Source: an uncultured Sphingorhabdus sp.
GTDB lineage: Bacteria; Pseudomonadota; Alphaproteobacteria; Sphingomonadales; Sphingomonadaceae
NCBI GenBank assembly: GCA_937873665.1
Contig: CALMYW010000503.1
Location: 1 to 5,852 of the forward strand
Length of the DNA stretch: 5,852 nucleotides
Direction of reading: 5' to 3'
Shown: positions 1 through 4,776 of the stretch, in pieces
Position numbering within the stretch: position 1 is the first letter of the stretch
How the letters are laid out: every line of letters begins with the position of its first letter
Notes under the pieces: generated by a model
Told to the model about the DNA's origin: nothing
Seen by the model: the letters and a program-made list of their open reading frames with translations, nothing else
The model's database searches: none
Made by a program: the position numbers and the translations under genes

Positions 1-150
1 GCGTAGGGTGTGCCCCCTGTCCCCTACTTCGAAGTGCGGTACCAGTGTTTGGGCTTGAACCGGATTGCACGTCCTCGAACCAGCTACCGGCGGGATGAAT
101 GCGGCGCGCGATCGGAGACATTTCCGACCCAGATCAGGCCTGGGTTCCAA
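1..150. other. left-edge stretch with no supported gene
   Basis: I see no gene here. The plus-strand frame beginning at base 3 is open to a TGA at 96-98 and the frame beginning at base 2 to a TGA at 56-58. Either could be the tail of a gene entering from the left, but neither short peptide resembles anything I recognise. A 6-bp inverted repeat (GTAGGG at 3-8, CCCTAC at 22-27) is present without a U-tract. The stretch lies downstream of the minus-strand terminator at 153-191, so it belongs to a separate transcription unit. Confidence 0.4.
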
Positions 151-152
151 GC

Positions 153-191
153 AAAACGAAAGGGGAAGCCCGGATGACCGGACTCCCCCTT
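153..191 (-). terminator. intrinsic terminator of the 78-aa gene
   Basis: The arms 160-173 and 178-191 form an imperfect 14-bp stem with two mismatches and the loop ATGA. Read on the minus strand the hairpin is followed by CTTTCGTTTTGC, a T-rich tail (plus-strand GCAAAACGAAAG at 151-162). It lies about 28 nt beyond the stop codon of the minus-strand gene at 219-455. The same 12-mer flanks the terminator at 1098-1139. Confidence 0.75.
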
Positions 192-218
192 CGGTGGTGG
201 TCGGTAAGCTAGTTGCGG

Positions 219-455
219 CTATTCTTCGTCGCAGAGTTTGCTCGGCACGGTCTCGACGATCCGGTCGTAAAGCCTGGGTGCCAGTGCTCCATAGTCGCCT
301 TCGTCGATGGCAATGAACCCTGCTTCATCATCGGTCAGAACATACTGGTTGAAGTAGCTGTGGTAGGAGCGGGCATGGGCCCGGTCCAGCGCGGCAAGGT
401 ACGCGGCCTGGTCGAATTCCAGCGGCGTGGCGGTAAGGACAGCAGATACGATCAT
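219..455 (-). CDS. 78-aa acidic hypothetical protein
   Basis: I do not recognise this family. The product is 78 aa and acidic (14 Asp/Glu against 5 Lys/Arg), with no signal peptide or membrane segment. A likely helix covers residues 16-35, a Tyr/Phe-rich patch lies at about 31-39 (SYHSYFNQY), and a second acidic helix-like part is at 55-70. The tail is Asp-Glu-Glu after a Cys at 75. The start is well supported: on the minus strand AGGAGG sits 6 nt before the ATG at 455, and a terminator follows the stop. The gene stands alone, divergent from the 80-aa gene at 783-1025 across a region full of stem-loops, one of which includes its Shine-Dalgarno sequence. Its neighbours (ssb, ArdC-type gene) suggest an accessory protein of a mobile element, but no function can be given. 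Confidence 0.75.
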   Translation of the reverse strand: MIVSAVLTATPLEFDQAAYLAALDRAHARSYHSYFNQYVLTDDEAGFIAIDEGDYGALAPRLYDRIVETVPSKLCDEE

Positions 456-461
456 GGCAAA

Positions 462-490
462 CCTCCTGATGTTCGATGCTTCGCATCAGG
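462..490 (-). promoter_or_regulatory. ribosome-binding-site hairpin of the 78-aa gene
   Basis: On the minus strand the AGGAGG of the 78-aa gene (plus CCTCCT, 462-467) overlaps a 7-bp inverted repeat (CCTGATG 465-471, CATCAGG 484-490). A competing stem, GATGC 475-479 with GCATC 483-487 and a 3-nt loop, lies inside it. The outer stem would pair half of the Shine-Dalgarno sequence; the inner stem alone would leave it free. This geometry could control translation initiation. The pairing is seen in the sequence; the regulation is inference. Confidence 0.4.
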
Positions 491-526
491 GGCGCGGACG
501 ATGGGGGCGACGGGACGGGTCAGGGA

Positions 527-634
527 CCGCGTGGAACACGCGGCCGCGTAGCGGCGATGGGGGGCACGATTTTGTGGAAGGGCCTTGGCCCTTGAGCAAA
601 ATGGTGGGGCCCCGTCGTCCTTGACGCGGCCCCA
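527..634. other. cluster of four stem-loops in the divergent intergenic region
   Basis: There are four consecutive inverted repeats. CCGCGTG 527-533 pairs with CACGCGG 537-543 (perfect, loop GAA). CCGC 544-547 pairs with GCGG 551-554 (loop GTA). The arms 565-584 and 587-606 give an imperfect 20-bp stem whose core is AAGGGCC/GGCCCTT plus ATTTTG/CAAAAT. The arms 605-616 and 623-634 give 11 of 12 pairs around the loop GTCCTT. The last two share bases 605-606. None has a proper U-run, though CCATTTTGC follows the last one on the minus strand. With the hairpin at 462-490 this makes five in about 170 bp. Candidates are a structured leader RNA of the minus-strand 78-aa gene, a separate small RNA, or a single-strand DNA structure such as an initiation or transfer site. 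The rest of the gap (635-782) holds a 10-bp palindrome TCTCGCGAGA at 657-666 and no convincing sigma-70 promoter. Confidence 0.5.
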
Positions 635-782
635 AAGCCTCCATCATGCTTGGCCATCTCGCGAGAGAGCCCTCCTCCCTCTCGGTCGCGGACTGCCCTC
701 TCGACAAAGTGTTTTCCTACAAGCCCTCGACCTGTCACAGACCCAAGCAGGAGGGGACCAACGGCCAGCGAAAGGATGATCC

Positions 783-1025
783 ATGGCCAGGTCCAAAGTG
801 AGCGCCCGCGACGCGCTCTTGAAAGTGCAACGCCAGCGCGAGGAACTCGCTGCTGAGGAAGCAAAGCTGCGCGAACGCGCTGCAGCGGAACTCAGCAAGG
901 TGCTGCTCGAATGCGGCGCTGAAGCGCTCGAGCCGGCGCAGATGCGGCAGTTGATCCGCCAGTCGATGATGCTCGGAATCGAGGAAAGCCTGAGGCGCCT
1001 CGCCTCCACGCCAAAGTCCGCTTGA
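783..1025 (+). CDS. 80-aa helical hypothetical protein (possibly DUF6437)
   Basis: This is a small, highly charged, almost fully helical protein. Residues 8-40 form a long amphipathic helix rich in Arg, Glu, Lys and Ala with coiled-coil character. After a break at about 43-47 (ECGAE), residues 51-74 form a second helical unit containing PAQMRQLIRQSMMLG. The overall look fits the small alphaproteobacterial family I remember as DUF6437; that name is from memory and unverified. No enzymatic motif, signal peptide or membrane segment is visible. The ATG at 783 is preceded by AAAGGA 6 nt upstream (771-776). The gene is monocistronic: divergent from the 78-aa gene and convergent with ssb, with two hairpins after its stop. 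A two-helix build would suit a dimerising or DNA-associated accessory protein, which is a guess from shape only. Confidence 0.75.
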   Translation: MARSKVSARDALLKVQRQREELAAEEAKLRERAAAELSKVLLECGAEALEPAQMRQLIRQSMMLGIEESLRRLASTPKSA

Positions 1026-1050
1026 TGCCTGTCTGATACCTGCCCGATCC

Positions 1051-1083
1051 GGCTGCGCGCGGGCTCGATGCCCGCACGCAGCC
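1051..1083. other. GC-rich stem-loop between convergent genes
   Basis: The arms 1051-1064 and 1070-1083 pair at 13 of 14 positions (single C-A mismatch) around the loop TCGAT. No T-run follows on either strand, so it is not a complete intrinsic terminator alone. It lies 25 nt after the stop of the 80-aa gene and just before the terminator at 1098-1139. It may stabilise the 3' end of the transcript or act in tandem with that terminator. Confidence 0.6.
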
Positions 1084-1097
1084 GCTTCTAAGCACAC

Positions 1098-1139
1098 GCA
1101 AAACGAAAGCCCCGGTGGCTCGCGCCGCCGGGGCCTTTT
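1098..1139. terminator. bidirectional intrinsic terminator between the 80-aa gene and ssb
   Basis: The arms 1109-1119 and 1124-1134 form an 11-bp stem with one G-T wobble and the loop TCGC. On the plus strand CTTTT follows (1135-1139), serving the 80-aa gene. On the minus strand TTTCGTTTTGC follows, serving ssb, whose stop is 17 nt away. The outer flank GCAAAACGAAAG (1098-1109) is identical to that of the terminator at 153-191. Confidence 0.85.
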
Positions 1140-1155
1140 CGGAGTTCGGGACCGG

Positions 1156-1545
1156 TCAGTCCTCGTCGATGTCGGGTGCGCCTTCGTTGCCGCCGGCCTT
1201 GCCCTTCGAGAGGAAATCGACCTTGTCAGCGATGATCTCGCAGCCGTAGCGCTTGGTGCCGCTCTGGTCTTCCCACTGGGTGTAGTGGATGCGACCTTCG
1301 ACGGTCACCAGCTGGCCCTTGGTGCAATACTTGGCGACGTTCTCGCCGAGGCCGTTGAAGCAGGTCACGCGGTGGAATTCGCTGTCCTTCACCGTGTAGC
1401 CGTTTTCGTCCTTGTAGGTCTTGCCTTCCTTGCGGGCCGGGCGGTCGGTCGCGACGGATACTTGGGTGATCTTGGTGCCGCTCTGGGTCGTGCGGGTTTC
1501 GGGATCGCGGGCAATGCGGCCGACGAGGATAACGAGATTGGTCAT
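1156..1545 (-). CDS. ssb: single-stranded DNA-binding protein
   Basis: SSB binds single-stranded DNA in the cytoplasm during replication, repair and transfer. The 129-aa product is a single OB-fold: MTNLVILVGRIARDPE at 1-16, EFHRVTCFNGLGENVAKY at 56-73, and VEGRIHYTQWEDQSG at 82-96. F57, F63 and W91 match E. coli W54, F60 and W88 by position; E. coli W40 has no aromatic counterpart that I can place. Beyond about residue 113 there is only a short linker and the acidic end APDIDED, without the Asp-Phe-x-x-Ile-Pro-Phe type tip that recruits partner proteins in housekeeping SSBs. The length (129 against about 170-180 aa) and tail suggest an accessory, element-borne SSB. The start is the ATG at 1545, with AGGAG 7 nt upstream; the in-frame extension upstream (to 1683) is leader and has no SSB homology. 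The gene is transcribed alone, behind a long leader shared with the DUF2493 gene. Confidence 0.93.
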   Translation of the reverse strand: MTNLVILVGRIARDPETRTTQSGTKITQVSVATDRPARKEGKTYKDENGYTVKDSEFHRVTCFNGLGENVAKYCTKGQLVTVEGRIHYTQWEDQSGTKRYGCEIIADKVDFLSKGKAGGNEGAPDIDED

Positions 1546-1619
1546 GGGTCTTCTCCTGAACGAGCATCCGGGACCATCCCGGCTGCGAACCCAAGTGCAG
1601 AAGCGGCCAGCGACGAGAC

Positions 1620-1708
1620 GCACCGAAGGGGAACCCCGGGCCGGGCCGGGTGGTGCGGGCAGCCGCCCAACAGGCGGCAACACGGCCGGACAGCGCCCGC
1701 GGGTTGCG
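1620..1708 (-). repeat. ssb leader block, homologous to 3841-3932
   Basis: This GC-rich block 75-163 nt upstream of the ssb start can be aligned by eye with 3841-3932, upstream of the DUF2493 gene. In plus orientation the shared anchors occur in the same order: GCACCG.AGGGGAACCC, GCCGGGC, GCGGGCAG, CCCA, AACACGG and GGGTTGCG. Total lengths are 89 and 92 bp. This copy also contains the perfect hairpin GCCGCC (1662-1667) / GGCGGC (1673-1678). It could be a regulator-binding region, a structured 5' leader, or a relic of a duplicated upstream region. No reading frame through it looks like protein. Confidence 0.6.
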
Positions 1709-2038
1709 TCTGGGCGAAGGCCGATTCAAGGGACGGTTCGCGAAGAAGCCGGGTGGTCCGGGGTGTTCGCTCGGGAGATTTTGACCTCGATTGTTCGTGC
1801 CCTCGTGGGGTTGTCTCGGCACCTATCCGCCACCCCCAAGGACGCAACACTAAGGACCAGTCGTTGCACTGCAGCCTTCGGGCAATGAGCAAGACCTGGA
1901 GCGAAACGATATCGTGGACAGCGCCAAACCGACCGTGAAGTCTGCCTGGACCGAGGCAGCCGATTTGTGTTCCGCACGCCTCGGCGGGCTGGTGCGAAGG
2001 AGCTTCCCTTGCGCCGGCTCCGACCTATGCTGCGGCCC
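1709..2038. other. divergent intergenic region between ssb and the YdeI-family gene
   Basis: I see no gene here. The stretch must carry the promoter(s) of ssb (minus) and of the YdeI-family gene (plus), but I could not place a convincing -35/-10 pair. The block 1766-1786 (TTCGCTC...TTGACC in plus orientation) has a counterpart at 4010-4033 ahead of the DUF2493 gene, so it may belong to the ssb promoter. GTTCG occurs at 1736, 1765 and 1793. The right end (1967-2038) is open in the frame of the YdeI-family gene and may include its true start. Confidence 0.4.
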
Positions 2039-2623
2039 ATGAGCGAGATGCGATCAGGTTTGCCGATCATGCTGTTCGAGACCGCGCAAGGGTTCGGCGA
2101 TTGGCTCAGTGCGCAGCCTGATGATGCGGCCGGGGCCTGGCTCCGGTTCGCTCGGAAAGGCGCAGGCATCGCGAGCCTGAGCAAGGCCGAAGCGATCGAT
2201 CTCGCGCTGTGTCACGGCTGGATCGACGGGCAGCTCGACAAGTACGATGCGCAAAGCCGGTTGATCCGGTTCACCCCGCGCAAGGCCAAAAGCAAATGGT
2301 CCGAGGTCAACCGGACACGGGCCTTGGAACTGATCGCTGATGGACGGATGACGCCGCGCGGATTTGCCGAGATCGACAGCGCCAGGGCGGACGGCCGCTG
2401 GGAGGCTGCCTATGCCCCGGCCAGCAGGATCGAAGTTCCTGCTGACCTCAGAGCAGCCCTCGATCAAAACCCCAGCGCGTCAGCGTTCTTCGCTACGCTG
2501 ACCGGGGCCAATCGCTATGCGGTGCTCTACCGGATCGGGGCCGTGAAACGTCCCGAAACGCGCGCGCGCAAGATCGCCGAGTTCGTGGCGATGCTGGAAC
2601 GCAGAGAGACTGTTCACGGCTGA
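2039..2623 (+). CDS. YdeI/OmpD-associated family protein
   Basis: The 194-aa product matches the YdeI/OmpD-associated family in order: short N-terminus with LPIMLFETAQGFGDWL (8-23), CHGWIDGQLDKYD (58-70), the hallmark FTPRKAKSKWSEVN (78-91), then a helical C-terminal part ending RPETRARKIAEFVAML (171-186). The family is soluble, of unsettled biochemical function, and linked in the literature to stress and antimicrobial-peptide resistance; nothing here narrows that. The start is uncertain. The ATG at 2039 fits the family's N-terminus but lacks a clear Shine-Dalgarno. An in-frame TTG at 2009 has GAAGGAG 6 nt upstream (1996-2002) and would add 10 residues, and a GTG at 1967 would add 24. The gene is a lone plus-strand unit between ssb and the DUF2493 gene; a terminator lies 145 nt after its stop. 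It looks like a chromosomal-type passenger gene among mobile-element genes. Confidence 0.88.
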   Translation: MSEMRSGLPIMLFETAQGFGDWLSAQPDDAAGAWLRFARKGAGIASLSKAEAIDLALCHGWIDGQLDKYDAQSRLIRFTPRKAKSKWSEVNRTRALELIADGRMTPRGFAEIDSARADGRWEAAYAPASRIEVPADLRAALDQNPSASAFFATLTGANRYAVLYRIGAVKRPETRARKIAEFVAMLERRETVHG

Positions 2624-2678
2624 GCACAACGGTAACGAACGCCTGCCCGGCTGTGCCCATTTCGGAATCGTTCGCAAA

Positions 2679-2759
2679 ATGGCGAAATCATACAAGGACA
2701 GAATCGGCCGCAGGATTTATCGACATCTTGCGACCCGAAGGACTCGAAAGAGATCCTGA
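2679..2759 (+). CDS. possible 26-aa basic micro-ORF
   Basis: An ATG at 2679 opens a 26-codon frame ending in TGA at 2757-2759. It encodes a strikingly basic peptide (MAKSYKDRIGRRIYRHLA, then a basic tail of Arg, Thr and Lys) with 11 Lys/Arg and one Asp. The terminator hairpin starts 9 nt after the stop. Against it: no good Shine-Dalgarno (only GGAA about 12 nt upstream), and a 5-bp inverted repeat (TTCGC/GCGAA, 2671-2686) enclosing the ATG. It may be chance within the 3' trailer of the YdeI-family gene. Confidence 0.15.
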   Translation: MAKSYKDRIGRRIYRHLATRRTRKRS

Positions 2760-2768
2760 CTTTCAAAG

Positions 2769-2799
2769 CGGCGGCATCGAGCGATGCCGCCGTTCTTTT
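2769..2799. terminator. intrinsic terminator between convergent genes
   Basis: A perfect 10-bp stem (2769-2778 with 2783-2792, built on CGGCGGCATC) has the 4-nt loop GAGC and is followed by TTCTTTT on the plus strand. It ends the YdeI-family transcript. On the minus strand CTTTGAAAG follows, a weaker tail that may also serve the DUF2493 gene, whose stop is only 11 nt from the outer arm. Confidence 0.88.
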
Positions 2800-2803
2800 G
2801 GAT

Positions 2804-3748
2804 TCAGGCTGGCTTTGCCTTGGGATTGGTCCCCAGCGGACCACGGCGATCGACGACAGTGATGCGCCGGGACTTGGCCTCGATGACCAGGCGTTCGAGG
2901 ACGCCGTTGCCTGGAAACGCGACGACATAGCGCGGATCGAGGGCGAGCATCCGCTCGTTGCGCTTGAACCCGGCACGGGCGCCAAGCCGCATGTCGAGCG
3001 AGAAGGTAACCTGGGGAATATTGCGGCGCTCGGCCCAGCTCGATGCCAGGCGGTCGACGCCCTTGGTGTCGCCACCGTGGATCAGCACCATGTCGGGAAC
3101 GCGGTCGCGGACTTTGTCGAGGGTCGCCCAGACATTGTTGGCAAAGATGAGTGCGTCGGCTTCATCGGCATGGCGAGTGCGTCCGCCGGCGAATACCACC
3201 GGCGTGCCTACGGGCATCGCCGCGCGGCGCTTGGATTCGGCCCGGGCTCGGAGAAAGTCGCGGCCCTCGACGAGCGCGGATGTGAGCATTGCGCCGTGGT
3301 TGAACCGCGAACTTGAGACCGGCTTCCAGGATGAACCGAACTCGTTGAGGTAGAGGCCAGCGGCGACCTCGCGCATCTCTTCGAGCGCCAGCATCGAGGC
3401 TTCGGCGCACTGCGCCCGCTCGACCTGGGTTTCGAGCTCGGATGTGTGGATTTCGCTGCCATCGGCGGTCGCGACCAGCGCGCGGACTTCGTCGGTAGCG
3501 CGGTCGAGCGCGCCCGACTTTCGCTCGGCGGAACGGTGGAAGAGATTGACGAAGGCCCAGCCAAGGTCCTCGGCGTCGGCTTCGAGCGCAGTCCCGCAAA
3601 CCAATGCGAAAAGATCGGACCAGACCGCTTCGAGCGTCTGGACGACGGCCTCGCGAACCGGAAAGTCGGTCACCGATACCGGGGCGGGACCGATCGAAAA
3701 TCCGGCGAGATCGAGACCGGCGAACTGGTCGGCAAATGTGATGGGCAT
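2804..3748 (-). CDS. DUF2493 domain protein (SLOG-like nucleotide-binding fold)
   Basis: The product is 314 aa. Residues 1 to about 170 are helical and without a recognised domain. From about 180 the C-terminal half matches DUF2493, a Rossmann-like family related to SLOG/DprA nucleotide-ligand sensors: VVFAGGRTR (184-192), LIHGGDTKGVDRLAS (222-236), GFKRNERML (260-268) and VVAFPGNG (275-282). The glycine-rich HGGDTKGVDR and the FPGNG turn are the expected ligand-contact regions. Such proteins are common on alphaproteobacterial plasmids and ICEs, but no ligand or reaction is established for this one. The ATG at 3748 has an ideal AGGAGG 8 nt upstream; the in-frame GTG at 3784 lies behind that Shine-Dalgarno and is rejected. 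The gene follows the RES toxin on the same strand, but with a 305-bp gap containing a leader block shared with ssb, so it probably has its own promoter. Confidence 0.87.
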   Translation of the reverse strand: MPITFADQFAGLDLAGFSIGPAPVSVTDFPVREAVVQTLEAVWSDLFALVCGTALEADAEDLGWAFVNLFHRSAERKSGALDRATDEVRALVATADGSEIHTSELETQVERAQCAEASMLALEEMREVAAGLYLNEFGSSWKPVSSSRFNHGAMLTSALVEGRDFLRARAESKRRAAMPVGTPVVFAGGRTRHADEADALIFANNVWATLDKVRDRVPDMVLIHGGDTKGVDRLASSWAERRNIPQVTFSLDMRLGARAGFKRNERMLALDPRYVVAFPGNGVLERLVIEAKSRRITVVDRRGPLGTNPKAKPA

Positions 3749-3840
3749 GGGCGTGTCCTCCTGACTGGTGTGAGGCTGACGCACCCGCTTGGTGGCTGCG
3801 CCAGCGAGAGCCCGTCAGGGCCAGCCATGGGCGGCATCGC

Positions 3841-3932
3841 GCACCGCAGGGGAACCCGCTTGGCCGGGCTGGCGCGGGCAGGCCGAGGCCCATCGGGACC
3901 GGCCAACACGGGCCTGGCCAAGCCGGGTTGCG
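3841..3932 (-). repeat. DUF2493-gene leader block, homologous to 1620-1708
   Basis: This is the second copy of the block described upstream of ssb, here 93-184 nt before the DUF2493 start. It shares GCACCG.AGGGGAACCC, GCCGGGC, GCGGGCAG, AACACGG and GGGTTGCG in the same order and orientation relative to the downstream gene. It differs from the ssb copy by small insertions and lacks the perfect GCCGCC/GGCGGC hairpin. Both leaders also begin with a similar stretch directly around the Shine-Dalgarno. Common regulation of the two genes is the simplest reading (inference). Confidence 0.6.
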
Positions 3933-4053
3933 CGGGGACCGCCGGCTGGCCCAGGGCCTCTCTCGCTTGCGGCGCTGCCCCAGTGGGATTTGCCATTGCC
4001 AGCGTGGACTTCGCTCATCGCAGGAAATTGACCGTCCCAGCTGGCTCGGCGCG
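3933..4053. other. remainder of the RES-DUF2493 gap
   Basis: There is no gene and no convincing terminator for the RES transcript. The block 4010-4033 (TTCGCTC at its left, TTGACC at its right, plus orientation) resembles 1766-1786 ahead of ssb and may be part of a DUF2493 promoter. Read-through from the toxin gene into the DUF2493 gene remains possible because I see no hairpin with a T-run after the toxin stop. Confidence 0.35.
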
Positions 4054-4776
4054 TCAGGCGATACCGAAATCGGCCCCTGTGTAGACGAAAAGGTCCCGGG
4101 AGGGGAACGCGGCCAATGCGGTGAGACGGCCGCCCTCATAGCGCAGATGCCAGGTCCGCCTGATCGTCGGCGCGGCAGCGGCAAAGGCTTGCGGCGCGAG
4201 AACGACGACGTTGCAGCCCTGCTGCGGATCGCGCACCGAACGGGTACGGATGACTTCGACTCTGGCTTCGCGGGCAACGGCCCCGAGATCCTGGCAAGGC
4301 GCGTAATCGATCGGGTCGATCCATTGCGCGGCATCGCGGTCGAACGGCGCGCGTGTCAGGTCGATGGCCCGATCGGCCGTAACCTCGACCGTGAAACTGG
4401 TGTGTTCAGTCGTCGCCGAAGGCGGAATGAAACCCGGCGAGCGCAGATAGAAGCGCAAACGCCAATAGGCGGTCTCGGCGATCGCGGTGCCTTCGGCTTC
4501 GCTGGCGTAGAAGATCCCCGGTCGCTCATTGGCGCGGCGAAAGCGGCTGGCGGCGGCGTGACCGTAGCGAAACGGCGAGGCGAGCAAGTAGTGGAGGCCC
4601 TGGGCCGCCTTGGGGAGATCGGGTTTCGCGGCTTCGGCGAGTGCTTCGAGCCGGGCCTGGTCTTCCAGGCTGTCCGCAAGCCGGTTGGTCGAGATCCGGT
4701 GCTGGGCCTCGACCACGCGCCAGACCTTGCCGCGATAGGAGCCAAGCTCAGACGCGAGCGCGGTGGGCGTCCACAT
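4054..4776 (-). CDS. RES domain toxin (NAD+-degrading type)
   Basis: This 240-aa protein has a RES domain. Characterised RES toxins (MbcT, P. putida RES) degrade NAD+ and stop growth; activity of this one is inferred from family. An N-terminal helical extension (1 to about 65) contains VWRVVEAQHRISTNRLADS (18-36). The RES core begins at FRYGHAAASRFRR (69-81), then PGIFYASEAEGTAIAE (86-101) and ARVEVIRTRSVRDP (171-184). The family's namesake Arg, Glu and Ser are plausibly in R78-R81, E101 and S180. The C-terminal part has the usual WHLRYEG (209-215). It is longer than minimal RES toxins, matching the long subfamily. The ATG at 4776 has no own Shine-Dalgarno and lies 29 nt inside the antitoxin gene; a TAA five codons upstream limits the start. 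Translation is therefore probably coupled to the antitoxin. The frame is intact and no key region is missing. Confidence 0.92.
   Translation of the reverse strand: MWTPTALASELGSYRGKVWRVVEAQHRISTNRLADSLEDQARLEALAEAAKPDLPKAAQGLHYLLASPFRYGHAAASRFRRANERPGIFYASEAEGTAIAETAYWRLRFYLRSPGFIPPSATTEHTSFTVEVTADRAIDLTRAPFDRDAAQWIDPIDYAPCQDLGAVAREARVEVIRTRSVRDPQQGCNVVVLAPQAFAAAAPTIRRTWHLRYEGGRLTALAAFPSRDLFVYTGADFGIA

Noticed and set aside
1..100. tRNA-like GGTTCAAGCC and GGTTCGAGG on the minus strand, possible attachment site
   Set aside because: No cloverleaf arms or acceptor stem can be built around these sequences, and no second copy exists in the window.
1546..1683. In-frame N-terminal extension of SSB
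   Set aside because: The SSB family begins at MTNLVILVG, where a good Shine-Dalgarno exists. The extension lies in the leader block shared with the DUF2493 gene and is Pro/Arg-rich.
1736..1796. Possible alphaproteobacterial LexA box near ssb
   Set aside because: GTTC occurs at 1736, 1765 and 1793, but the spacings are 29 and 28 bp. The known box is GTTC-N7-GTTC, and no such pair is present.
1285..1938. 217-codon plus-strand frame antisense to ssb
   Set aside because: It is opposite the SSB OB-fold and runs into intergenic leader; no ribosome binding site and no recognisable domain.
3749..3784. GTG start extending the DUF2493 protein by 12 residues
   Set aside because: The ideal AGGAGG lies inside this extension, 8 nt before the ATG at 3748.
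3162..4334. Long minus-strand open frame (390 codons) across the DUF2493 and RES genes and the gap between them
   Set aside because: It is a GC-driven shadow frame: very Arg/Ser/Pro-rich, no Shine-Dalgarno, and it overlaps two genes with recognised domains.
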